NCBI GenBank assembly: GCA_963699085.1
Contig: CAVOTH010000004.1
Span: 1-64,000 of the forward strand
Length of the DNA stretch: 64,000 nucleotides
Direction of reading: 5' to 3'
Source: Bog-756 sp963699085
GTDB taxonomy: Bacteria > Actinomycetota > Acidimicrobiia > Acidimicrobiales > RAAP-2
Part shown: positions 45,602 through 54,355 of the stretch, piece by piece
How positions within the stretch are numbered: position 1 is the stretch's first letter
Layout of the letters: the number at the start of each line of letters is the position of its first letter
Position numbers and translations under genes: made by a program
The notes under the pieces: generated by a model
Database searches by the model: none
What the model was told of the DNA's origin: nothing
The model's input: the letters and a program-made list of their open reading frames with translations, nothing else

Positions 45602-46963
45602 ATGTCCGGCTTCGTAGACGAGGCACAACTCCATGTGAAGGCGGGCGACGGCGGGGCCGGTGCGGTCGCCATGCGACGTGAGGCCCACGTCGACAAGGGC
45701 GGCCCCGACGGTGGTGACGGCGGACGAGGCGGCAACGTCTGGCTGGTGGCCAGCACCAACCAGTCGTCGCTCCTTCCCTTCCGAGACCATCCCCACCGGG
45801 GCGCCGACAACGGGGGCCACGGGGGCGGAAAGAAGAAACACGGGGCCCGTGGCCAGGACCTGGAGGTCCCGGTGCCGGTCGGTACCCGGGCCCGACGGGC
45901 CGACGGCACCCTCATGGCCGACCTCGCCAATCACGGTGACCGGTGGCTGGCCGGCGAGGGCGGCCGTGGCGGAAGGGGCAACGCCAGCTTCCTGTCCAAC
46001 AACCGCCGGGCCCCCACGTTCGCCGAGCAGGGGGAGAAGGGGCACGAGGAGTGGTACAACCTCGAGCTGGCCCTGGTGGCCGACGTCGCCCTGGTGGGCT
46101 ACCCCAACGTGGGGAAGTCGACCCTCATCTCGCGCATCTCGGCCGCCAAGCCCAAGATCGCCGATTACCCGTTCACCACCCTGGAGCCGCACCTGGGTGT
46201 GGTCCGGGCCGATGACGAGACCAACTTCACCGTGGCCGACATCCCCGGCCTGGTGGAGGGTGCGGCCGAGGGTAAAGGCCTCGGCCACCAGTTCCTTCGC
46301 CACATCACCAGGGCCCGGGCCCTGGTCATCCTGGTCGAGCTCGACCCGGTCACCGGCGTCCCGCCCGCCGAACAACAACGGGTGCTGGTCGATGAGCTCG
46401 GTCGCTACCAACCCGACCTGCTGGACCGCCCCCGTCTGGTGGTGGGATCCAAGGCCGACATGGTCGCAGCAGAAGACATGCCCCAAACGACGGCGGCTGA
46501 GTCGTTCGACCGCGACCGGTCCGGCGGCGATGCGTCGACCGAGGACGGCGCGTTCCGGCCCGACCTGGTCATCTCGTCGATCACCGGACTGGGTATCCCG
46601 GCACTGATAGGGCGTCTGGCCACCTTGGTCGAAGGTGTCCGGACGGCCGAGCCCGAGGCCGAGGGGACCATCGTCATCCACCGGCCGCTGCCCGAGGGGT
46701 TCGTCGTCGAACGGGCCGGCGAGCACGAGTTCGTCGTGCTCGGCAAGGTGGCCGAGCGGGCCGTGGCTCTCAACGACGTGACCACCGACGAGGCCGCCGA
46801 CTACGTGCAGAGCCGTCTGCGGCGCCTGGGTGTCGACCGGGCCCTGGCCAAAGCGGGCGCCCGTGACGGCGACACGGTGCGCATCGCCGAACTCTCGTTC
46901 ACCTGGTACCGGGATCAGCCCGAGTTCACCGGTGAGCCGTCCAGCCGGCGCCGGAACAGGTGA
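45602..46963 (+). CDS. obg: GTPase Obg/CgtA
   Basis: 453 residues. The Gly-rich Obg fold (GDGGAGAVAMRREAHVDKGG, GGRGGRGNASFLSNNR) is followed by the G domain: G1 GYPNVGKST, G3 DIPGLVEGA and the G4-like VVGSKADM. A C-terminal OCT domain (about 350-440) follows. Obg works in 50S assembly and the stringent response. The stop overlaps the proB start (TGATG). Confidence 0.95.
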   Translation: MSGFVDEAQLHVKAGDGGAGAVAMRREAHVDKGGPDGGDGGRGGNVWLVASTNQSSLLPFRDHPHRGADNGGHGGGKKKHGARGQDLEVPVPVGTRARRADGTLMADLANHGDRWLAGEGGRGGRGNASFLSNNRRAPTFAEQGEKGHEEWYNLELALVADVALVGYPNVGKSTLISRISAAKPKIADYPFTTLEPHLGVVRADDETNFTVADIPGLVEGAAEGKGLGHQFLRHITRARALVILVELDPVTGVPPAEQQRVLVDELGRYQPDLLDRPRLVVGSKADMVAAEDMPQTTAAESFDRDRSGGDASTEDGAFRPDLVISSITGLGIPALIGRLATLVEGVRTAEPEAEGTIVIHRPLPEGFVVERAGEHEFVVLGKVAERAVALNDVTTDEAADYVQSRLRRLGVDRALAKAGARDGDTVRIAELSFTWYRDQPEFTGEPSSRRRNR

Positions 46964-48075
46964 TGGCGGGCGTGGGCGGCGGGCGCACCCTGGTGGTGAA
47001 GATCGGCTCTTCCTCGGTGACCACCGCCGACGGCCGGGTCGACATCGCCGCCATCGACAAGCTGGCCGGCGAGGTGGCCCAGGCCCGTGGCCTCGGGCAC
47101 CAGGTGGTCGTGGTCACCTCGGGCGCCATCACGGCCGGATGGACCAGTCTCTCGAAAGGGCGGCCCCGTCCGTCCGACACGGCCACCCTGCAGGCCGTGG
47201 CCGCCGTCGGCCAGCCCCTGCTCATGCAGGTGTGGAGCGAGGCTCTCCAGCGCCGCGGGCTCACGGCCGGCCAGGTCCTCCTCGCCCCCCTCGACTTCGT
47301 GCACCGCAGTCAGTATCTGTTCGCCCGCCAGACGCTCAGGCGCCTGCTCGAACTCGGCGTGGTCCCGGTGGTCAACGAAAACGACGCAGTGGCCGACGAG
47401 GAGATCCGCTTCGGTGACAACGACCGACTGGCGGCCCTGGTGGCCCACCTGGTCGGCGCCGGGCTGCTGGTGCTGCTGACGGACACCGCCGGACTGCTGA
47501 CCGGGGATCCCCGTCGCGATTCCGATGCCTCGCTGATCGAGGAGGTGGTCGAGATCGACCACGAACTCGAGGCCATCGCCGGTGGACCGGGATCGGCCGC
47601 CGGCAGCGGGGGAATGGGGTCCAAACTAGCGGCGGCCAAGATCGCCGTGTGGTCCGGCATCGAGGCGGTCATCGCCGATGCGTCGCGGCCCGGCATCCTG
47701 GAGTCGCTGGCCTCCGGGACACCCGGTGTCGGCACCCGGTTCCGCCCCCGCGAGGCGGTACTTCCGGCCCGCAAGCTGTGGATCGCCTTCGCCATCGGGG
47801 CATCGGGGTCGATCGTGGTCGACGCCGGTGCCCGCCAGGCGTTGGTCGAAAGGGGTAAGTCGTTGCTGCCGGCCGGCATCGTCTCGGTCCGGGGCGATTT
47901 CGGGGTGGACGACGCCGTCGAGCTGGTGGGTCCCGATGGTGTGGTATTCGCCAAAGGACTGGTCCGTCACGCCTCGGCCGACGTTGCCGGATGGGCCGGG
48001 CACCGCACCGAGGACCTGCCCGAAGACCTGGCGTCCGAGGTCGTCCACCGGGACGACCTGGTCGTCCTGGGCTGA
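46963..48075 (+). CDS. proB: Glutamate 5-kinase
   Basis: 370 residues. TLVVKIGSSSVT and VVVTSGAITAGW are the amino-acid-kinase nucleotide and glutamate sites, VPVVNENDAVADEEIRFGDND binds substrate (47368-47430), and GSGGMGSKLAAAKIA is the Gly-rich ATP loop. A C-terminal PUA domain is present (SLLPAGIVSVRGDFGVDDAV). It makes glutamyl 5-phosphate, the first step of proline synthesis. ATG 46963 overlaps the obg stop. Confidence 0.95.
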   Translation: MAGVGGGRTLVVKIGSSSVTTADGRVDIAAIDKLAGEVAQARGLGHQVVVVTSGAITAGWTSLSKGRPRPSDTATLQAVAAVGQPLLMQVWSEALQRRGLTAGQVLLAPLDFVHRSQYLFARQTLRRLLELGVVPVVNENDAVADEEIRFGDNDRLAALVAHLVGAGLLVLLTDTAGLLTGDPRRDSDASLIEEVVEIDHELEAIAGGPGSAAGSGGMGSKLAAAKIAVWSGIEAVIADASRPGILESLASGTPGVGTRFRPREAVLPARKLWIAFAIGASGSIVVDAGARQALVERGKSLLPAGIVSVRGDFGVDDAVELVGPDGVVFAKGLVRHASADVAGWAGHRTEDLPEDLASEVVHRDDLVVLG

Positions 48076-48161
48076 CGTTCCCCGAGGACCGGTGCTGACT
48101 CGCCGGGCACTGTCCACCCCCCGGACCCTGCGCTCGTCAACGGAGCCCGAATCCCGGCCAC

Positions 48162-48167
48162 TACGCT
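48162..48167 (+). promoter_or_regulatory. -10 box TACGCT of proA
   Basis: TACGCT ends seven bases before GTG 48175 in the 99-base proB-proA gap, and there is no ribosome site. It would give proA its own leaderless transcript. Confidence 0.4.
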
Positions 48168-48174
48168 GACCTGC

Positions 48175-49431
48175 GTGCCTGACAGTCCCTCCCTCCCTCT
48201 GATCGAGCTCGGTCGCCGCGCCAAGGCCGCCGGGCGTGCCGTGGCCGGATCGTCCTCGGCCGTCCGTGACGACGCCCTGCGTTTCGCCGCCGACCTCCTC
48301 GAAGAGCGGTGCGCCTCGATCCTGGAGGCCAACGGCACCGATGTCGACCGTGCGGACGCCGCCGGGGCGGACGCCACTTCCATCGACCGCCTTCGACTCG
48401 ATGCCGACCGGGTCGCCTCGATGGCTGTCGGTCTGCGGGATGTCGCCACGCTGCCCGATCCGGTCGGTGAAGTCGTCGCCGGTTGGGTCCAGCCCAACGG
48501 ACTTCGGGTGCAACGGGTGCGCATCCCCCTCGGGGTGATCGGCATCATCTACGAGAACCGCCCCAATGTCACCAGCGACGCCGCCGGCCTCTGCCTCAAG
48601 TCGGGCAACGCCGTACTCCTGCGCGGTTCGTCGGGCGCCATCTCATCCAACACGGTGATCGCCGGCGCCCTCCGCGACGGCCTGGCCAAGGCCGGGCTCC
48701 CGGCCGAGGCGGTAGGCCTGGTGGAGGACACCACCCGGGCCGGTGCAGTCGAGTTCATGCAGCTCGGCGGCATCATCGACTGCCTGATCCCCCGGGGCGG
48801 CGCATCGTTGGTCGCCTCCATCCGAGAGCATGCGACCGTGCCCTACGTGATCGACGGGATCGGCAACTGCCACGTCTACGTGGACATCGCCGCCGACCTG
48901 GACATGGCCGAGTCGATCGTCGTCAACGCCAAGACCCAGCGGCCAGGAGTGTGCAACGCGGCCGAGTCACTGGTGGTGCACCGAGGTGTGGCCGACGTAT
49001 TCCTGCCCCGGATCGCCGCCGCCCTCGACGGGGTGACCCTGTTGGGCGACGCCGCATCCCGGGCGATCCTGCCCGGGATAGGAGAGGCGACCGAGCAGGA
49101 CTTCGCCGCCGAGTTCCTCGGTCCGACCCTGAGTGTGGCGACGGTCGACGACCTGGATGCCGCCCTCGACCACATCACCCGCTACGGCTCGGGTCATTCG
49201 GAAGCCATCGTCACCCGGGACATCACCACCGCCGCTCGCTTCACCACCGAGATCGATGCGGCCGCCGTCGTGGTCAACGCCTCGACCCGCTTCGTCGACG
49301 GGGGCCAACTGGGACTCGGCGCCGAGATCGGCATCTCCACCCAGAAATTGCATGCCCGCGGGCCGATGGGCCTCCGTGAGCTCACTTCGATCAGATTCGT
49401 CATCACAGGAACAGGCCAGGTGCGTACATGA
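48175..49431 (+). CDS. proA: Gamma-glutamyl phosphate reductase
   Basis: 418 residues. IPLGVIGIIYENRPNVTSD and LCLKSGNAVLLRGSSGA are NADPH-binding motifs; KTQRPGVCNAAES holds the catalytic Cys. It reduces glutamyl 5-phosphate to the semialdehyde. The stop overlaps the MoxR gene (ATGA), so the MoxR-VWA-mutase set is transcribed with proA. Confidence 0.96.
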   Translation: MPDSPSLPLIELGRRAKAAGRAVAGSSSAVRDDALRFAADLLEERCASILEANGTDVDRADAAGADATSIDRLRLDADRVASMAVGLRDVATLPDPVGEVVAGWVQPNGLRVQRVRIPLGVIGIIYENRPNVTSDAAGLCLKSGNAVLLRGSSGAISSNTVIAGALRDGLAKAGLPAEAVGLVEDTTRAGAVEFMQLGGIIDCLIPRGGASLVASIREHATVPYVIDGIGNCHVYVDIAADLDMAESIVVNAKTQRPGVCNAAESLVVHRGVADVFLPRIAAALDGVTLLGDAASRAILPGIGEATEQDFAAEFLGPTLSVATVDDLDAALDHITRYGSGHSEAIVTRDITTAARFTTEIDAAAVVVNASTRFVDGGQLGLGAEIGISTQKLHARGPMGLRELTSIRFVITGTGQVRT

Positions 49432-50378
49432 GCAGTGACCAGTCCGACACGGTACCGGGATCCGGTGCCCTGCCTGAGCAGATCACCACTGGCTTTCCGG
49501 AAGCGGGTCCGCCGCGGTTCGACTCGATCGAGGCCGTGCGCGCCGGCCTCGCCGGGGTGGACTACCTGGCCGACGACGGGATCTCCGGAGTCGTGTATCT
49601 GGCCGACCGTCTGGCGAAGCCGGTGCTGGTCGAGGGCCCGGCCGGGACGGGCAAGACCGAGTTGGCCAAGTCAGTGGCCAGGCTCACCAACAGCCGTCTG
49701 ATCCGGCTCCAGTGCTACGAGGGCCTGGACGAGTCCAAGGCGCTCTACGAGTGGAACTACAAGAAGCAGCTCCTCCGCATTCAGGCCGACTCCGGGCAGT
49801 CGTGGCAGGAACTCGAAGAGGACATCTTCTCCGAGGAGTTCCTGCTCACCCGCCCGCTGCTCGAGGCCATCAAGTCGACCGAGCCGGTGGTCCTGCTCAT
49901 CGACGAGGTCGACCGGGTGGAGCTCGAGACCGAGGCACTCCTGCTCGAGATCCTGTCCGAGTACCAGGTGTCGATCCCCGAGCTCGGAACCGTCCGGGCC
50001 CAGCAGATCCCCCTGGTGTTCCTGACCTCGAACAACACCAGGGAGCTGTCCGAGGCGCTGAAGCGCCGCTGCCTGTACCTGCACATCGACTACCCCCAAC
50101 TGGAACGCGAGCGGGCCATCATCGAGACGAGGGTGCCGGGCATCAGCCAGGCGCTGGCCGACCAGGTCGCCCGCATCGTGCGCTCCATCCGCTCCCTCGA
50201 CCTGAAAAAGGCCCCGTCGGTGTCGGAGACCCTCGACTGGGCCCGGACGCTGGTCGTGCTGGGAGTCGAGTCGATCGACGCCGAACAGGCCAAGGACACG
50301 CTGCACATCCTGCTCAAGTACCGCTCGGACATCGACCGGGCCTCCAAAGAGCTCGCCGGCCTGGACACCACGGGCTGA
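49428..50378 (+). CDS. MoxR-family AAA+ ATPase
   Basis: 316 residues. Walker A GPAGTGKT is at 70-77, Walker B is VVLLIDEVDRVE, and LTSNNTRELSEALKRRC is sensor 1 with the arginine finger. MoxR ATPases work with VWA-domain proteins as metal-insertion or complex-maturation chaperones. The VWA gene follows after 12 bases, making the standard pair. In CO-dehydrogenase gene clusters the equivalents are CoxD and CoxE, but no coxMSL genes are in this window. Confidence 0.93.
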   Translation: MSSDQSDTVPGSGALPEQITTGFPEAGPPRFDSIEAVRAGLAGVDYLADDGISGVVYLADRLAKPVLVEGPAGTGKTELAKSVARLTNSRLIRLQCYEGLDESKALYEWNYKKQLLRIQADSGQSWQELEEDIFSEEFLLTRPLLEAIKSTEPVVLLIDEVDRVELETEALLLEILSEYQVSIPELGTVRAQQIPLVFLTSNNTRELSEALKRRCLYLHIDYPQLERERAIIETRVPGISQALADQVARIVRSIRSLDLKKAPSVSETLDWARTLVVLGVESIDAEQAKDTLHILLKYRSDIDRASKELAGLDTTG

Positions 50379-50390
50379 CGAGGGGCGACC

Positions 50391-51878
50391 GTGCTCGACC
50401 TCCTGACCGGCTTCGTGGCCGAGCTGCGTGCCGCCGGCATCCCGGTGTCCCTGTCGGAGCACCTCGACGCGGCCGAGACGCTGAGGCACGTGCCGCTCGA
50501 GGACCGGGAGTCGATCAAGTACACCCTCGGGTCCACCCTGGTGAAGTCGTCGACCCACTGGCCCGCCTACGAGACGGCCTTCGAGATCTACTTCTCGCTG
50601 CGGGGTCCCGGGTACGCCATCGCCGGCGAGGACGAAGAGGATCCCAACCGTCCCTCGGCCGAGGACGACGGGTCGAGCCAGCCGGGTGAAGGTGGGCGCC
50701 AGGGCAAGGGTCGGGGCGGTGGTGGTGGCGAAGGCATGACCCCCGAGGAACTCGCCGACATGCTCTACAAGGCACTGCTGGGGGCCAACAACTCGATGAT
50801 CCAGGCCGTCGCCCGCCAGGCGGTCAGCCGCTACGGCGGCATGGAGGCCGGGCGCCCGGTCGGCGGCACCTACTACCTGTACCGGACGCTGCGGAACCTC
50901 GACCTCGACAAGGTCATGGAGCGCCTGATCGACCAGGCCCGCCAGGCGACCTCGGCCGAGAACGCCGATGCCGGTCACGCGGGACCGGACGTGACACTGA
51001 CCCCGCTCGAGGAGCGGCTGCTGCGCGACGAGTACCAGTCCCGGATCGACAAGTTGCGCAAGGAGATCGAGAGCGAGATCCGCCGACGGCTGGTGGCCGA
51101 CCGGGGGAGCGAGGCGCTGGCCCGGTCGATCCGCAAGCCACTGCCCGAGGACATCGACGTGATGCACGCCACCCGCGACGAACTGGTGGCCCTACGCCGG
51201 TCGCTGGCCCCGTTGTCCCGCAAGCTGGCGGTACGCCTGGCCCGCAAGCGCCGCCATGGCCGCAAGGGCCCGCTCGACTTCCGTTCCACGGTGCGCCACT
51301 CGCTGTCGACCGGCGGCGTGCCGGTGGAACCCAAGTTCCGCTACCCGAGACCGTCCAAGCCCGAGATCATCGTGATCGCCGACATCTCGGGGTCGGTGGC
51401 TTCGTTCGCCCGTTTCACCCTGCACCTGGTCCACGCCATCAGCTCCCAGTTCTCGAAGGTGCGGAGCTTCGTGTTCATCGACGGGATCGACGAGGTCACC
51501 AGCTTTTTCGAGGGGGTGGACGATCCCTCAGAGGCGGTGCATCGGATCAATACCGAGGCCGACGTGGTCTGGGTCGACGGGCACTCGGACTACGGGCACG
51601 CCCTGACCGTGTTCTGGGAGAAGTGGGGCGAGGAGATCACTCCCCGTTCCAGCGTGCTGCTGCTCGGCGACGCCCGCAACAACTACCACTCCTCGGGGTC
51701 CTGGGTCGTCAAGGAGATCCGCTCGCGGGCCCGGCACGTCTACTGGCTGAACCCCGAGCCCCGCGCCTACTGGGACTCGGGTGACTCGATCGTCGGCGAG
51801 TACGCCAACTACTGCGACGAGGTCGTGGAGTGCAGGACCCTGCGCCAGCTCGAGACCTTCGTCGGGGAGTTGGCATGA
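50391..51878 (+). CDS. VWA domain (CoxE-like) protein
   Basis: 495 residues. An N-terminal helical part (LLTGFVAELRAAGIPVSLSE) precedes a charged Gly-rich linker near residues 80-120, and the C-terminal von Willebrand A domain has VIADISGSVASF (DxSxS metal site) and VWVDGHSDYGHAL. It is the partner of the MoxR ATPase just upstream. Target unknown. The stop overlaps the next gene (ATGA). Confidence 0.9.
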   Translation: MLDLLTGFVAELRAAGIPVSLSEHLDAAETLRHVPLEDRESIKYTLGSTLVKSSTHWPAYETAFEIYFSLRGPGYAIAGEDEEDPNRPSAEDDGSSQPGEGGRQGKGRGGGGGEGMTPEELADMLYKALLGANNSMIQAVARQAVSRYGGMEAGRPVGGTYYLYRTLRNLDLDKVMERLIDQARQATSAENADAGHAGPDVTLTPLEERLLRDEYQSRIDKLRKEIESEIRRRLVADRGSEALARSIRKPLPEDIDVMHATRDELVALRRSLAPLSRKLAVRLARKRRHGRKGPLDFRSTVRHSLSTGGVPVEPKFRYPRPSKPEIIVIADISGSVASFARFTLHLVHAISSQFSKVRSFVFIDGIDEVTSFFEGVDDPSEAVHRINTEADVVWVDGHSDYGHALTVFWEKWGEEITPRSSVLLLGDARNNYHSSGSWVVKEIRSRARHVYWLNPEPRAYWDSGDSIVGEYANYCDEVVECRTLRQLETFVGELA

Positions 51879-52699
51879 CCGGTCCTGTCCCGCCGGCCGG
51901 CGCCGGGTTCGACACGCTGACCGGCGCCGGGATCGGCGCCCCCGAAGGGCCCTCGCCTCTGGTTCCGCCGTCCGGTATCCGGACCATGGGCCCCCGTGGA
52001 TCCTCGGCGACCACGGTGGTGCTCATCCGTCACGGCGAAGCGGTCTGCAACGTGTCCGGAGTATGTGGCGGGCCGATCGGCTGCGAAGGTCTGACCGACC
52101 GGGGCCGGGCCCAGGTGGCCGTGTTGCGGGACCGCCTGACCGAGACCGGTGAACTGGCCGGGGCGGACGCCCTCTACGCCAGCATCCTGCCCCGGGCCAT
52201 CGAGACGGCGGTGGCGCTGGCCCCGGCACTGGCCGCCGTGGACGCGGATGGCGTGGCCGGTGAGCCACCGGTGGTCGTCGAGGAGTGCGGATTCTGTGAG
52301 TTGCACCCGGGCGAGGCCGACGGCCTGAACTGGTCCGAGTTCAGCGCCCGGTTCGGGAACCCCGACTGGGATGCAGAGCCGGGTCGGGCCATAGCCCCGG
52401 GAGGTGAGAGTTGGACGGGCTTCGTCCGCCGGGTGTCCGACACTCTGGACGCCGTCGTGGCCCGACACCCCGGGGAGCTCGTGGTGGTGGCCTGCCATGC
52501 CGGAGTGGTGGAGGCGTCACTGCTGGCCAAGACGCCGGTGGTGGATGGACTGGACGGGGCCCGGATGCAACTACGGACCCAGCACGCGTCGCTGACCACA
52601 TGGGAAGTCGACGCCGGGAGCTGGAAGTTGATCGGCTACAACGACGGGGCCCATCACCTGGGAACCGAGAGGTCGGTGGCATGGGGGGCGGCGCTGTAG
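51875..52699 (+). CDS. Histidine phosphatase (phosphoglycerate mutase-like)
   Basis: 274 residues. A 45-residue Gly/Pro-rich lead precedes TTVVLIRHGEAVCNVSG, where RHGE carries the phospho-His. SILPRAIETAVAL and VVVACHAGVVEA complete the active site. The family covers mutases and many phosphatases; the specific substrate cannot be told. It is coupled to the VWA gene. The long lead may be non-native if the start is within it (for example near the Met in IRTMGPRGSS). Confidence 0.87.
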   Translation: MTGPVPPAGAGFDTLTGAGIGAPEGPSPLVPPSGIRTMGPRGSSATTVVLIRHGEAVCNVSGVCGGPIGCEGLTDRGRAQVAVLRDRLTETGELAGADALYASILPRAIETAVALAPALAAVDADGVAGEPPVVVEECGFCELHPGEADGLNWSEFSARFGNPDWDAEPGRAIAPGGESWTGFVRRVSDTLDAVVARHPGELVVVACHAGVVEASLLAKTPVVDGLDGARMQLRTQHASLTTWEVDAGSWKLIGYNDGAHHLGTERSVAWGAAL

Positions 52700-52876
52700 G
52701 CGCCAACGTCGCCGGCCGCTCGTAGTCGAGCGCATGGACAGGCGAGAGAATCGGCTGAGCCCAAGTCCGCACGTGTAACCATTTCGCCTCCGGTGACGTT
52801 TGTACCGTGGAGTGCGACGAGGTCGTGCGCCGACAACCGTCCCGCCAACCGGGGCGCCAACATGGAGGTAGCTGCC

Positions 52877-53542
52877 ATGCGTCATTCGTTCGGGGTGTCC
52901 GTAGCCGCGGCCCTGGTCGCCGCGGGAGCCATGGGCGTGGTAGCCCTGACCAGCACGGTGGCGTCCAGCGTTCCGGCGGCCGCATCCAACCCCCCGGTGG
53001 TGACGCGGATATCGCCGATCAGTGGGCCGGCGGACACCTCGATCCCGGTCGTCATCCACGGGCACGGGTTCGACACCGCGGCCGGAGCGGTCACGGTCTC
53101 GTTCGGCTCGACGCCGGCGGTGTCCGTCTCGTGCCCCTCACCGAGCTCGTGCACCGTCGTCACGCCGAACCTCCCGGAGGGTGTCACCAGCGTCACCCTG
53201 GTGACCAACGGCACCACGTTGAACTCCGAGCCCTTCACGGTCAATGCCTACAGCCCGCCGTTGGTCCGGCTCGTGCTCAGCGCCAAGGGCCATGTCGAGT
53301 TCAGCTCCAGGCGGGTGACGGACAAGTATCCGGCCCAGGGAGCCCCTGGAAACGACTACATCCTGATCGAAAACCAGACCGCCGTGTCCCAGTCACTGAC
53401 GACCAATCTCCTCGGCCCGGCCACCATCGCCGCCGGGGCTGAAGAGGGGTTCTCGATGCCGGCGGACAACGGTCCCTACATCTTCTTCACTTCGGGGACG
53501 CCTACCTCGGCGCTCACCGTGGACACCAAGAACCCGGCCTGA
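52877..53542 (+). CDS. Secreted protein with an IPT/TIG domain
   Basis: 221 residues. A signal peptide (SFGVSVAAALVAAGAMGVVAL, ending near SVPAAASN) is followed by an IPT/TIG Ig-like domain (VVTRISPISGPADTSIPVVI, GTTLNSEPFTVNAY). The last 90 residues have no recognised fold. GGAGG eight bases before ATG 52877 fixes the start. Export is clear; function is unknown. This is one of the few starts here with a strong ribosome site. Confidence 0.75.
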   Translation: MRHSFGVSVAAALVAAGAMGVVALTSTVASSVPAAASNPPVVTRISPISGPADTSIPVVIHGHGFDTAAGAVTVSFGSTPAVSVSCPSPSSCTVVTPNLPEGVTSVTLVTNGTTLNSEPFTVNAYSPPLVRLVLSAKGHVEFSSRRVTDKYPAQGAPGNDYILIENQTAVSQSLTTNLLGPATIAAGAEEGFSMPADNGPYIFFTSGTPTSALTVDTKNPA

Positions 53543-53610
53543 CCGCAGACCCGGGCTCCGGCCTGGTGCCGGGGGAGGTCTCCCCGGGGGGCGAGTGAGA
53601 GACTCTGGAC

Positions 53611-54327
53611 ATGGTTGACCATGGACTGCGGTGGAGAAGGGCACCCGGACCGGTGACCAAGGTGTTCGGCTCCATCGGAACGGCCGCTCTGGTGAACTCG
53701 CTCGGCGATCAGGAGCTCGACGAGCCCATGCCCAAGGTCGTCTGGTACGCCGACCGGTCGTCGCACCTGCGGGCATTGGCCTTGGGCCTGGCCGAGGCGG
53801 GTCGGGACGACCCGGAGGCGGTCGGTGAGTTGGGGCGCGCCGCCGGACGGCACACCAAGGAGCTGAGGCGGGCTGCGGCCACTATTCGCGCCGACGGCCT
53901 GGCCCGGGAGGATCTTGCCGCATTCCGGGCCAACCGGCTATTGGTGGCGGCAGCCACGGGGAAAGTTGTCGAGCCGATCTCCGCCGAGCAATTGGCGTGG
54001 TTCGCACAGGTGCAGGTCCTGGCCGATGTGCCACCTGATGCTGCCCTCCTGGCGTCGGCCTTCGCCGACCTGGCCGCCCTCGAGCCCGGGCTCGCCGACG
54101 TCGAGCAGGAGGTGCGATCGGCAGCGGGCACGCCCGAGTGGGCGGCGATGGACGACCATCAGCGCCACCGGGAGGTGACAGACATCTGCAACCACTGCCT
54201 GGAGGCGATCGAAGAGATGACTGACCACCCGTTGGTCCGCACCCGGGCCGCCCGCCACGTGGTGTGGAGCCACCTGTCGGTGATCGCCGGCCAGTCGGTC
54301 CCGGGCCCAGATGAGGCGGCCACCTGA
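53611..54327 (+). CDS. Hypothetical protein, mostly helical
   Basis: 238 residues, rich in Ala, Glu, Asp and Arg, with no signal peptide or membrane helix. It begins VDHGLRWRRAPGPVTKVFGS and has a long helical middle. A CNHCLEAIEEMTDHP segment near the C-terminus, with nearby His residues, could bind a metal. I do not recognise a family. It is convergent with the repeat-hydrolase gene that follows, only 28 bases apart. Confidence 0.65.
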   Translation: MVDHGLRWRRAPGPVTKVFGSIGTAALVNSLGDQELDEPMPKVVWYADRSSHLRALALGLAEAGRDDPEAVGELGRAAGRHTKELRRAAATIRADGLAREDLAAFRANRLLVAAATGKVVEPISAEQLAWFAQVQVLADVPPDAALLASAFADLAALEPGLADVEQEVRSAAGTPEWAAMDDHQRHREVTDICNHCLEAIEEMTDHPLVRTRAARHVVWSHLSVIAGQSVPGPDEAAT

Positions 54328-54355
54328 GGCCGGAGGTGAGGCCGAGACCGCTCGG

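Noticed and set aside
49428..51878. Carbon monoxide dehydrogenase maturation genes coxD and coxE
   Set aside because: The MoxR and VWA genes resemble them, but no coxM, coxS or coxL genes are near. A general MoxR-VWA label is safer.
54342..54355. Terminator hairpin between the convergent genes at 54327 and 54356
   Set aside because: The stem CCGAG/CTCGG is only five pairs with no T-run; too weak to call.
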